Source: Planctomycetota bacterium (GTDB taxonomy: Bacteria; Planctomycetota; Phycisphaerae; UBA1845). From it: a stretch of 12,816 nt of DNA. Where the stretch lies: contig JADFOB010000009.1 in NCBI GenBank assembly GCA_022563055.1, positions 1 through 12,816 of the forward strand. The letters run 5' to 3'. Positions 6,670 through 12,816 of this stretch are shown piece by piece. Both the position numbers and the translations under genes were made by a program. Position 1 is the first letter of the stretch. Each line of letters begins with the position of its first letter. The notes beneath the pieces are model-generated. The model saw only the letters and a list, made by a program, of their open reading frames with translations, did no database searches and was not told where the DNA came from.

Positions 6670-8079
6670 TCAAGCCGGCGAACTCCCAACACCGACCAAG
6701 GTACGCCCTTGCGACTCAGCCTCCTCCCGCCATTGCTTGAGCTTCATCGTCAGCGTCCGCACGCCCATCCCAAGCGCCTTGGCCGACTTGGCACGGTGAC
6801 CATTGTGCTTGGAGAGCGTTCGCTCGATCAATTGTCTTTCCATGTCCTCCAGCATTCGCCCGTCGCGCAACTGTCCGAGCACTTCAACCGGTTGCGTCCT
6901 AACTCGAAGCCACGGCTCGATCAGATCAACCGTCATCGTGTCACCGCGGCTTAGTGTCGCCGTTCGGCAACAGAGATTCTCCAGCTCACGCACGTTTCCA
7001 GGCCAGGAGTATGAGGTCAAGAGCCGCATAGCCGACGGCGCCACCTTCATGGGCCGAGAATCCTTCCGCCCCGCCGCAATCATCGTGGCCTTCCCAAGAA
7101 AGTGCTCGACAAGCTCGCCGATATCCTCCGTGCGCTCGCGCAGTGGCAAGACCGCCACGGGCAGTACGTTCAGGCGGTAGTAAAGATCCTCGCGGAAGCG
7201 CTTGCGCGACACCCAGTCCTCCAGGTTTCGATTCGTCGTGGCAATCACGCGCACGTCCGAGCGTCGCGTCGAGCTGCTTCCCACACGCTCGAACTCACCC
7301 TCCTGCAAAACGCGAAGCAGCTTCGCCTGGAGCGGCAGGGCCATCTCCGATATCTCATCGAGCAGCAGGGTTCCGCCGTCCGCCAGCTCGAACCGCCCCT
7401 TTCGCGTGCGGTCCGCACCCGTGAACGCACCACGCTCGTGCCCAAACAGCTCACTCTCCAGCAGATGCGCGGATAGCGCAGCGCAGTTCAGGCACAGCAT
7501 CGGCTTATCCCCACGGGGCGAGATCCGGTGGATGAACGAAGCAACGAGTTCCTTCCCCGTGCCCGATTCGCCGGTGACCAACACCGTCGCGTTACTGGCC
7601 GCCACACGCTCGAGTTGCTCGCGAAGTTCGGTCATGACCCGCCCCGAACCGACCAGCGATCGAACCTTTCTCAGATCGTCGACCGACGTTCGCAGCGCTT
7701 CGTTCTCGCGGCGCAGGCGTGCGTGCTCGAGCGCCCGCTCGACGAGGGCAACCGCCGCATCCGCGTCGAATGGTTTTTGGATGTAGTCGACCGCGCCGAG
7801 TTTCATCGCCTCGACCGCGGTCAACACGGTCGCATAGGCCGTCATCATGATGATGGGCGTCTCACATCCGCCTGAGCGGACATCGCGGATCAGCGTCAAC
7901 CCATCCATGCGCGGCATCTTCAAGTCCACAAGAGCAAGATCGAAACGATTGCGTTTGATCTGGGCAAGCGCTTCGATAGGGTCGGCGAACGGCGTCACGC
8001 GATGGTCTTCGCGTTCAAGCGTCGCCGTCAGCGACTCCCGCAGAATCTCCTTGTCATCCACAACCGCGATGCACGCCAT
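6670..8079 (-). CDS. NtrC-family sigma-54-dependent response regulator (FlrC/FleR/FlgR type)
   Basis: This is a DNA-binding activator that remodels sigma-54 RNA polymerase after phosphorylation, probably for flagellar middle or basal-body genes. The 469-residue protein has three parts. The receiver domain (about 1-115) has acidic pair D8/D9, phospho-acceptor D52, T80 and K102. The AAA+ domain (about 142-375) has Walker A GESGTGKE (170-177), intact sigma-54 contact loop GAFTGA (217-222), Walker B GGTLLLDEI (235-243), the arginine-finger region FREDLYYRL (295-303) and WPGNVRELEN. A Fis-type helix-turn-helix lies at about 410-452, with GHRAKSAKALGMGVRTLTMK. All catalytic residues are present. 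Its ATG directly follows the kinase TAG with no intervening base. The sigma-54 promoter of flgB lies just downstream. Family assignment is certain; the flagellar role rests on context. Confidence 0.95.
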   Translation of the reverse strand: MACIAVVDDKEILRESLTATLEREDHRVTPFADPIEALAQIKRNRFDLALVDLKMPRMDGLTLIRDVRSGGCETPIIMMTAYATVLTAVEAMKLGAVDYIQKPFDADAAVALVERALEHARLRRENEALRTSVDDLRKVRSLVGSGRVMTELREQLERVAASNATVLVTGESGTGKELVASFIHRISPRGDKPMLCLNCAALSAHLLESELFGHERGAFTGADRTRKGRFELADGGTLLLDEISEMALPLQAKLLRVLQEGEFERVGSSSTRRSDVRVIATTNRNLEDWVSRKRFREDLYYRLNVLPVAVLPLRERTEDIGELVEHFLGKATMIAAGRKDSRPMKVAPSAMRLLTSYSWPGNVRELENLCCRTATLSRGDTMTVDLIEPWLRVRTQPVEVLGQLRDGRMLEDMERQLIERTLSKHNGHRAKSAKALGMGVRTLTMKLKQWREEAESQGRTLVGVGSSPA

Positions 8080-8964
8080 CTACTCGGCTCCTTCCAGTGC
8101 AGGTACCTTTGCCGGTTCGTCTGCCGTCGGGACCGCGAAGACCAACGACGCGCCTCCGCCCATCCGACGACCCACCGTCACAAATCCGCCATGGGACTCG
8201 GCGATTCGATGCACGATCGCCAACCCCAATCCCGTTCCCGTGTCCTTCGTCGTGAAAAACGGATTGAAAATGCGTTGGGCGAGTGCGGATGGGATACCGG
8301 GTCCATCATCTTCCACGACAATGGGAAACAACCCGCCGAGATCGTCTCGGTCACCGGTCCTCAACCACACGTGCCCACCCGATCCAGCCGCTTCCAGGGC
8401 GTTGAGAACCAGATTCACCAACGCACGCTCGATCTGCGTGGCATCACAGTCGAGCTCGATCCGTCTGAGCGGTGGATCGACGGTGATGTGAACACTGAGC
8501 TCCTCTGCGCGCGGCGCCAGTTGAATCAACGCGGCGTCAATGATGCCGCCCAGGGGCGACGGTCGACAAGTCGGCTCCGCGCCACCGGCGAATGCCAGCG
8601 TATCTCCGACGATCGTCTCCATGTTGCGAACGCCGGCGCTGATGTGTCTGGCGATCTCGCGCTGCTCGGGCCTGTCCTTGAGGTCGCGCTCCAGGAGCGA
8701 CGCATACAGACCGATTCCGCCCAGCGGATTGCGGATCTCGTGGGCGACACCGGCGGCCATCTCGCCCAGCGCCGCCAGCCGCTCGCTGCGCTGGAGTTCC
8801 TTGTTCTTCTCGTGCAGTTCATCGCGCAGACGGCACACCTCGCGCCGCAGCAACTCGTGGGACCGCTTGAGCCGTTCCGTCACCTCGTTGTAGGTCTGAA
8901 TAATCGCCGCAAGCTCCAACTCCTTCGCCGGTCTTGCGGATCTTTCGGATGTCGTCGTGATCAT
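8080..8964 (-). CDS. Soluble sensor histidine kinase (FlrB/FleS/FlgS type)
   Basis: The predicted role is autophosphorylation and transfer of phosphate to the adjoining NtrC-type regulator. The 294-residue protein has no membrane segment or recognisable PAS domain. A helical, probably coiled-coil N-terminus (about 15-62, rich in Leu, Glu, Arg) leads directly into the H-box MAAGVAHEIRNPLGG, with the phospho-accepting His at 75. The ATPase domain has the N-box around N184/N188, G1 VEDDGPGI (217-224), F-box FNPFFTTK (233-240) and G2 GTGLGL (243-248). An in-frame TTG at 8985 would add seven residues. I chose the ATG at 8964 because it forms a TGATG overlap with the FlgN-like stop and has GAGG about seven bases upstream. 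Small cytoplasmic kinases of this layout govern flagellar sigma-54 regulons in several groups. The signal is unknown. Confidence 0.93.
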   Translation of the reverse strand: MITTTSERSARPAKELELAAIIQTYNEVTERLKRSHELLRREVCRLRDELHEKNKELQRSERLAALGEMAAGVAHEIRNPLGGIGLYASLLERDLKDRPEQREIARHISAGVRNMETIVGDTLAFAGGAEPTCRPSPLGGIIDAALIQLAPRAEELSVHITVDPPLRRIELDCDATQIERALVNLVLNALEAAGSGGHVWLRTGDRDDLGGLFPIVVEDDGPGIPSALAQRIFNPFFTTKDTGTGLGLAIVHRIAESHGGFVTVGRRMGGGASLVFAVPTADEPAKVPALEGAE

Positions 8965-9446
8965 CACGTCGCCTCGTTGAGACAATCTAAACGTTCGGTT
9001 CCACCCACAGGTGCCCGGTAAGCCGCCAGGGCCTCGCTGGTGGTATGGCTTTCCCGCAGCGCAGCCGCCGCTGCCTGCTTCCTCGCCGACAAGAGCTTCG
9101 AATCCTGCTCGTCACCCTCGATGATGCGCCCAAGACGCTGCCGGATCTCCCCCAGCAGCGTCTCCGCCTCGTCGCGCTGGTCCGAACTGAACCCCCGGCG
9201 AACCCGATCCCATTCCCGCCGAACCGGCTCGAGCTCCATCGCAATGTGCCTGAGTTCCACGGAGAGCTTCTGGCGATCCGCCAGCAGCGCCAGCAGGGAA
9301 CTCGGCTCATCACTGGTGATCAACGACCGCTGCCGGGAGGCGACGGACTCCAGTTTCGTGTAGAGCGATCGCTGCCGGCGAAGCATGTCCAGAACCCCAT
9401 TCGACGTCGTCACCGGGTCCGTATTCGTCCGAGCTGTCGCTGTCAT
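8964..9446 (-). CDS. flgN: FlgN-like flagellar export chaperone
   Basis: This is a 160-residue, almost entirely helical protein rich in Leu, Arg, Glu and Gln. It has heptad-like stretches at about 18-45 and 50-140 and no membrane segment or signal peptide. FlgN proteins are cytosolic chaperones that hold the hook-filament junction proteins FlgK and FlgL before export. Recognisable family traits here are the N-terminal LRRQRSLYTKLESVASRQ pattern (about 22-39), the LLALLADRQKLSVEL segment (51-65) and size (FlgN is usually 140-165). A GTG at 9494 would lengthen it by 16 residues, but the ATG at 9446 has GGGAGAGG upstream at good spacing. Its TGA overlaps the kinase ATG. The family is poorly conserved, so a different helical flagellar chaperone or export factor remains possible. 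Confidence 0.68.
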   Translation of the reverse strand: MTATARTNTDPVTTSNGVLDMLRRQRSLYTKLESVASRQRSLITSDEPSSLLALLADRQKLSVELRHIAMELEPVRREWDRVRRGFSSDQRDEAETLLGEIRQRLGRIIEGDEQDSKLLSARKQAAAAALRESHTTSEALAAYRAPVGGTERLDCLNEAT

Positions 9447-9500
9447 CTCGTCTACCTCTCCCAAAGCGGAACCAGCGCGACCAACGGGAAACACCTAAAC

Positions 9501-9611
9501 CACCGTGCGCGATTACGCGCCGTTTTTCCGAGCCGCGAGCGCAAGCGACCGGTCACCAACCCCGCGCTCGCGATTGGGGCTCGGATCGGTGGCGCAGCAT
9601 TGCGCACGGTG
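9501..9611. repeat. 111-bp nested palindromic intergenic repeat
   Basis: Nearly all the gap between the TPR gene and flgN is a two-level inverted repeat. The outer arms begin with a perfect 10-bp pair CACCGTGCGC (9501-9510) and GCGCACGGTG (9602-9611). They extend imperfectly to 21 bases each, with 17 pairs. The inner arms pair CCGAGC plus CGCGAGCGC (9528-9542) with GCGCTCGCG (9564-9572) and GCTCGG (9579-9584), leaving a six-base bulge, around a loop that contains GACCGGTC. No T-run follows the stem in the direction of transcription, so it is not a standard terminator. From memory, similar GAGCGCAAGCGACCGG-type sequence recurs in planctomycete intergenic DNA; this was not searched. It starts two bases after the TPR stop codon. 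Confidence 0.65.
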
Positions 9612-9613
9612 CT

Positions 9614-12007
9614 CTAAAACAACTCCGCATCGCCAAGCGACTCGAAGTAACGCTGCCAGTCCTTACGTCCTTCCGGCGACACCCCGTTGTCAAACGCCTC
9701 CTGCGGAATCGCGCTGACCAGGATCCGCGCGCGAGCCAGCGCGGCCCGAGCCTCATCCGGTTGTCCCAGGAACGCGTGGCAGTTGATGATCTGCACATAC
9801 GCCGCCAACGCGGTCGGCGTATCCTTGTACATCCCGGCCACCTCCTCGTAACGTCTCAGCGCCTCGCGATGGTCTCCAACCTCGTAGTAGCAGTCGGCCT
9901 CGTACACGTACGCGTGCCGTAAATTGAGCTTCTCGAGCCACTCCAGCGGATCCCTCCCACGCAACTCGTTCTGGGTGATCAACATCCGGTACAGTTCGCG
10001 GGCCCTTTGGAATCGCCCCACGGACTCCTCGCGGATGTGTGCGATCTCAGCCGCGGTGGTTGCGTCGGCAACCTCCTTCTTGAGCACCAGCCCGCTCTGG
10101 CGATACGAATCCGCCAGAAGTGGGCGGGCGTGCCAGGCGCGAGGATCGTCCGGATAGCGGTCCAACGCCTCCTCCAACGTGCCGATAGCTCGCTCGTATT
10201 CACCTCGACGGTTGAGAACCTCTCCCATCAGAAAGAGCGCGTCGGCAAATTCGGGAGCCTCCGGGGTAAAGACCTCCGAATCCTCGAGGACCAGATGAAG
10301 CGTCTTCTCGGCCAGCGGGTCATTGTCCAAGCCCAAGGCAAGGTAACAACGCGCCAGCGGGATCAACGCCCGCGAACCGTCCAAGGTTCGCGGATAATCT
10401 CGATAACCTTGCTTGTAGGCCTCGATCGCCGACAACAAATCCCCCATCGCCTGGTGGAGCTGCCCGATCCGAAGCCAAGCTCGCGGCACCAGCGAATGGT
10501 CCGGGCGCTCCGTGGCAAAGGCCCGAAAGAGCTTCACCGCCCGCCCGAGTTGGCCGGCCCGCGTGAACAACTCCGCAGCGCGCCAGCTCGAATCCGCCGA
10601 ACGCCACTCGTTCAGCGTGTGAATCTGTGATACGGTCACGAATGTCGCCGCAGCCCTAGCGAACATCATCCCCGATCGCTCCGTCAAGTCCGTCGCCCTG
10701 ACCGCTGCGTCCTCTTGCTGATCGGCTGCGGCGACCTCGGCGTCTTGACCCAACTCCTGGGCCCGGAGTTCCTGAGCCTGCCCGAGTTGTTGTAGAACGG
10801 CTGCTCGCTGCTCCGCGATATCCGGATCGACAAGCTCCGCCGCAAGCTCGGCGTAGGCCAGCGCCGCACCAAGATCCCCGCCGGCGCGCTGGTGCTGCGA
10901 CATCATGCCGAGCGACACCCGAAGAACATCGCGGTTGATCAGACCTCGTGGCGCACCGGGGTGGAGCGCGGCGAGTTCCTCGATCGCGATACGAAACGCC
11001 TCCAACGCTCCGTCATGGCGTTCGAGTGTCGCCAGGGCCTCTCCGACACCAAGGCGACTGGCAACCGCATAGGCGCGACCGGCGTGATGGGTGATCACAT
11101 CGGTAAAAAAGGAGATGGCTTCGTAGGGTCGCTGAGGACCACCGTCCTCCAACACGATACGCCCGAGCAGCCAACCCGTCTTGGCGTGAACGTCGTCGAC
11201 CGTGCCGACACGGTTTCGGATCGTGCGGAGGTACGCCTCCGCCTCGTCGTAGTGCCCGCCCCTGTACAACACCAGTGCCTCCAGGAACGCCAGCTCCTCC
11301 TTGAAGTCGGAATTCCGAAGGCGATCGGCGTGGCGGGCGAGCAAGGTTGCCGCCTCGTCGAGCTTGCCCATCTCCCCAAGCAAGCCCACTTTCTGATCGA
11401 TCGCCCACAACCTCAAATCCAGCCGATGATCTTCGATGCTCGTCAGAAACGAGTCGAGCAGGCCAGCAAGCTCGTCCGGCTCGGCGCCCAGCCGCTCTTT
11501 GAGCAACCACTGGCGCTGACGCAGTTCCGACGCCTGCTCAACCCCCTTTGCCAGAGCCTTGTCATAATGTGCGACGGCTGGCGCAAACTGCCTTTGCCAC
11601 TCATGGACTTCGCCCAATTTCCTGTGGTCCTCAGCCGTCAGTACAAGCCCGTGCGCTGTCGCCTCGTCGTAGTGTTCAACAACCACGTGCCCCGCTTCAG
11701 CGGTCCGCGCTCGCTCCTGGCTGGCCCGGTCGAACGACGCCCTGGCCATCCGCAGGTGTACCGCTGCTCGCTGCGCGGCGTCGAACTCCTCAAACGCCAA
11801 CAGCGTATTCCCCAGGGCCCCGGCGCGCTCGTATAGACCGCCCGCAATAAACGTATCCATGTATTCGAGACTGTCTTCCAGAGGAACCCGGGTAGGGGTG
11901 GGACGTATGCGTAGGAACGCTCCCCCGAACATGGCAAGGGAGAGGACAAGCAGCGGGATCTGCCACTTCCCTTCCACGCGTTCCCGTAGCGTCGACCAAT
12001 CCGTCAT
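9614..12007 (-). CDS. Large membrane-anchored TPR protein of unknown function
   Basis: The 797-residue product has a short N-terminus, one hydrophobic helix at about 16-33 (IPLLVLSLAMFGGAFL) and a long, almost entirely helical remainder. With a single anchor preceded by basic residues, the bulk may face the periplasm, but orientation is not certain. TPR-like helical pairs are clearest at about 505-540 (AWLRIGQLHQAMGDLLSAIE), 586-620 (ADALFLMGEVLNRRGEYERA), 700-733 and 733-765. Weaker ones occur at about 125-155, 235-265 and 310-345. An Ala/Gln/Glu-rich, coiled-coil-like stretch lies at about 396-440. The ATG at 12007 was chosen over in-frame ATGs at 12016 and 12109 because AGGA lies eight bases upstream and the membrane helix then falls at the usual place. 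It precedes the chaperone/kinase/regulator unit. I do not recognise it as a named flagellar protein; a scaffold role is a guess. Confidence 0.85.
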   Translation of the reverse strand: MTDWSTLRERVEGKWQIPLLVLSLAMFGGAFLRIRPTPTRVPLEDSLEYMDTFIAGGLYERAGALGNTLLAFEEFDAAQRAAVHLRMARASFDRASQERARTAEAGHVVVEHYDEATAHGLVLTAEDHRKLGEVHEWQRQFAPAVAHYDKALAKGVEQASELRQRQWLLKERLGAEPDELAGLLDSFLTSIEDHRLDLRLWAIDQKVGLLGEMGKLDEAATLLARHADRLRNSDFKEELAFLEALVLYRGGHYDEAEAYLRTIRNRVGTVDDVHAKTGWLLGRIVLEDGGPQRPYEAISFFTDVITHHAGRAYAVASRLGVGEALATLERHDGALEAFRIAIEELAALHPGAPRGLINRDVLRVSLGMMSQHQRAGGDLGAALAYAELAAELVDPDIAEQRAAVLQQLGQAQELRAQELGQDAEVAAADQQEDAAVRATDLTERSGMMFARAAATFVTVSQIHTLNEWRSADSSWRAAELFTRAGQLGRAVKLFRAFATERPDHSLVPRAWLRIGQLHQAMGDLLSAIEAYKQGYRDYPRTLDGSRALIPLARCYLALGLDNDPLAEKTLHLVLEDSEVFTPEAPEFADALFLMGEVLNRRGEYERAIGTLEEALDRYPDDPRAWHARPLLADSYRQSGLVLKKEVADATTAAEIAHIREESVGRFQRARELYRMLITQNELRGRDPLEWLEKLNLRHAYVYEADCYYEVGDHREALRRYEEVAGMYKDTPTALAAYVQIINCHAFLGQPDEARAALARARILVSAIPQEAFDNGVSPEGRKDWQRYFESLGDAELF

Positions 12008-12265
12008 AGCGCTCATCCTGAGCCGAGTAGGTGAAACTCGTCGCGTCCTCCTGACGCAGTACCTCCACTGTCGGCAGATTCTGCCTGTTGTCTTGACCCA
12101 ATGGGGCACGCACCCACCAACGCGAATCGCAACGCTGGCAGCGTCGTGTCGCGCCGGGTGTCAACGCTGTTACCCGCTTCCTCACGAAGTGACAGCCAAG
12201 TCCGTGCCGGCAAAGACGTGCAATCGGGCAGAGCCCGCGGAAGCCCTAGGTCGGGCTCCGCCCGA
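12008..12265. other. Region upstream of the TPR gene, with a hairpin repeat
   Basis: No confident gene is seen here. The main structure is a hairpin: TCGGGCAGAGCCCG (12224-12237) pairs with CGGGCTCCGCCCGA (12252-12265) at 13 of 14 positions around a 14-base loop, and each arm is itself nearly palindromic, as in REP-type repeats. A 13-base dyad GGCAGA-T-TCTGCC (12073-12085), 66-78 bases upstream of the TPR start, could be an operator. A minus-strand frame from the GTG at 12185 reads like protein down to about 12010 (CQRC, RWWVRAP, LPTVEVL) but then runs without a stop through the TPR gene. I could not identify a convincing -35/-10 or sigma-54 promoter. Confidence 0.45.
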
Positions 12266-12361
12266 CATCAACTGGGCGGATGACGTCCTGGAGAACCCGT
12301 TGGGCTACGGCAGTGCCAACAAGCGGTTGCTGTACTACGAGGCACACCCGGAGAACCCTTC
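12266..12361 (+). pseudogene. Coding-like plus-strand fragment, truncated at both ends
   Basis: Reading the plus strand in the frame containing AACTGGGCGGATGAC gives about 32 residues that look like real protein: INWADDVLENPLGYGSANKR then LLYYEAHPENP. G or C occupies the third codon position in roughly 27 of 31 codons by hand count, like the rest of the GC-rich part. There is no start codon; the frame enters from the hairpin repeat at 12224-12265. At about 12362 it meets the AT-richer segment and loses coding character before a TAG at 12399. I do not recognise the family. It could be the remnant of a gene divergent from the TPR gene, cut by the junction. Confidence 0.35.
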
Positions 12362-12816
12362 ATTGTCCACTTGTTATCACCCGCAGTATACCCGGAGGTA
12401 GAAAAAGACCCATTGGTGAGGAAGGTACAGTTCTGGATAACCCCTTGCCCACCAGAGTTGATGTTGGCCCCAGAGGCCGCGATGTCGATACCTGTCGTAC
12501 CAGAGGCGTTGTCGATATTAACATCTAAAAAGCCGAAACCATCTGCTGTTGCCGTGCCTAAGTCAAACACAATACCAGCGGCTACAGTGAATGTACCTCC
12601 AGCGATACGCACATTTCCTAGAGCACCAGAGAAACTTAGTCCCGTCGTAGTAGCAGCCTGAACTAAGAAATTAGTTATTGTGAAGGTACTGAAAGCACTT
12701 ACATCTCCCAGAGTATCACACGAGATTACACGAATTTTGTCCATAATAGTAATCTGGGTGCCTGTGCCGTTTAAGTCAAATACATCCCCACTTGAACACG
12801 TTAAAGCTAGGTTATC
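12268..12816 (-). CDS. Phage tail/adsorption-like structural protein, partial
   Basis: The frame is open from the right window edge (first codon GAT at 12816-12814), so the true start lies outside. The ATG at 12744 is probably internal. About 150 residues look native and are rich in Gly, Thr, Ser, Asn, Ala and Ile, with almost no Lys or Arg. They alternate short hydrophobic strands with turns, for example NVRIAGGTFTVAAGIVFDLG and GIDIAASGANINSGGQG. This is beta-helix or beta-sandwich-like, as in phage tail fibres, tail spikes and virion adsorption proteins. Only a general resemblance is claimed. Native coding seems to end at about DNKWTM (near 12363). The last 32 residues to the TGA at 12268 are Pro/Arg/Ser-rich and arise by reading across the junction. 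Composition differs sharply from the flagellar genes. Confidence 0.6.
   Translation of the reverse strand, partial: DNLALTCSSGDVFDLNGTGTQITIMDKIRVISCDTLGDVSAFSTFTITNFLVQAATTTGLSFSGALGNVRIAGGTFTVAAGIVFDLGTATADGFGFLDVNIDNASGTTGIDIAASGANINSGGQGVIQNCTFLTNGSFSTSGYTAGDNKWTMKGSPGVPRSTATACWHCRSPTGSPGRHPPS
12356..12370. other. Composition junction: GC-rich host-like to AT-richer phage-like DNA
   Basis: Composition and coding strand change together near 12362. To the left is plus-strand coding-like DNA with strong third-position GC. To the right is minus-strand coding with A/T-ending codons. Sampled blocks are 27 of 60 G+C at 12481-12540 and 21 of 60 at 12661-12720, against 41 of 60 at 7021-7080. No att-type repeat, insertion-sequence end or tRNA is visible at the joint. 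The exact breakpoint is uncertain by about 10 bases. Confidence 0.7.

Noticed and set aside
9528..9584. Rho-independent terminator for the TPR gene.
   Set aside because: The stem is strong but is followed by A residues, not a T-run, in the direction of transcription, so it was classed as a repeat.
12140..12164. Perfect TTGACA on the minus strand at 12159-12164, a possible -35 box for the TPR gene.
   Set aside because: At 16-18 bases downstream there is no -10-like sequence (CTGCCA at 17), so it is probably chance.
12271..12362. C-terminal 30 or so residues of the phage-like frame as native protein.
   Set aside because: They are Pro/Arg/Ser-rich, GC-rich and complementary to a better plus-strand coding frame, so they are read-through across the junction.
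1..12816. tRNA, rRNA, CRISPR array, defence-system or riboswitch signals.
   Set aside because: Reading both strands showed no repeat-spacer pattern, no cloverleaf-like or rRNA-like segment and no recognised riboswitch core.

Overview
This window is mostly one flagellar locus. Every confident gene reads right to left, on the minus strand. The DNA is GC-rich (41 of 60 bases in the sampled block 7021-7080) until about position 12362, where composition and coding style change abruptly. The gene complement fits a Gram-negative-type flagellated bacterium that uses sigma-54 flagellar control. My best guess is a planctomycete-like or deltaproteobacteria-like lineage. That rests on the soluble kinase/NtrC-type regulator pair, the very large TPR protein and GC-rich palindromic intergenic repeats that I recall, without a search, as planctomycete-like. 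I cannot fix the phylum from sequence alone.

Layout in the direction of transcription (high to low coordinates). First is a membrane-anchored 797-residue TPR protein (12007-9614). A 111-bp nested palindromic repeat follows. Next is a tight three-gene unit: a FlgN-like export chaperone (9446-8964), a soluble histidine kinase whose start overlaps the chaperone stop by one base (8964-8080), and an NtrC-family response regulator with an intact GAFTGA motif that starts directly at the kinase stop (8079-6670). A 332-bp gap then holds a 136-bp MITE-like element with 12-bp terminal inverted repeats and a TTAC target duplication, two small palindromes that could be enhancer sites, and a good -24/-12 (sigma-54) promoter. 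Below it lies the classical rod/basal-body/export run flgB, flgC, fliE, fliF, fliG, fliH, fliI (6337-32), which continues off the left edge, where fliJ would be expected.

The parts fit together as follows. The kinase/regulator pair is of the FlrB/FlrC (FleS/FleR, FlgS/FlgR) type and would activate sigma-54 RNA polymerase at the flgB promoter immediately downstream. That operon makes the proximal rod (FlgB, FlgC), the rod-to-ring adaptor (FliE), the MS ring (FliF), a rotor/switch subunit (FliG) and the export ATPase with its regulator (FliI, FliH). Translational coupling of a FlgN-like chaperone to the kinase/regulator suggests, but does not prove, a link between export state and late-gene transcription.

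The right end is different. On the plus strand at about 12266-12361 there is a GC-rich coding-like fragment preceded by a hairpin repeat. At about 12362 it is joined to AT-richer DNA (21 of 60 G+C in 12661-12720) that encodes, on the minus strand, part of a glycine/threonine/serine-rich, beta-structured protein resembling phage tail or adsorption proteins. This is either a real phage/prophage junction or, more likely if this is a metagenomic contig, an assembly chimera.
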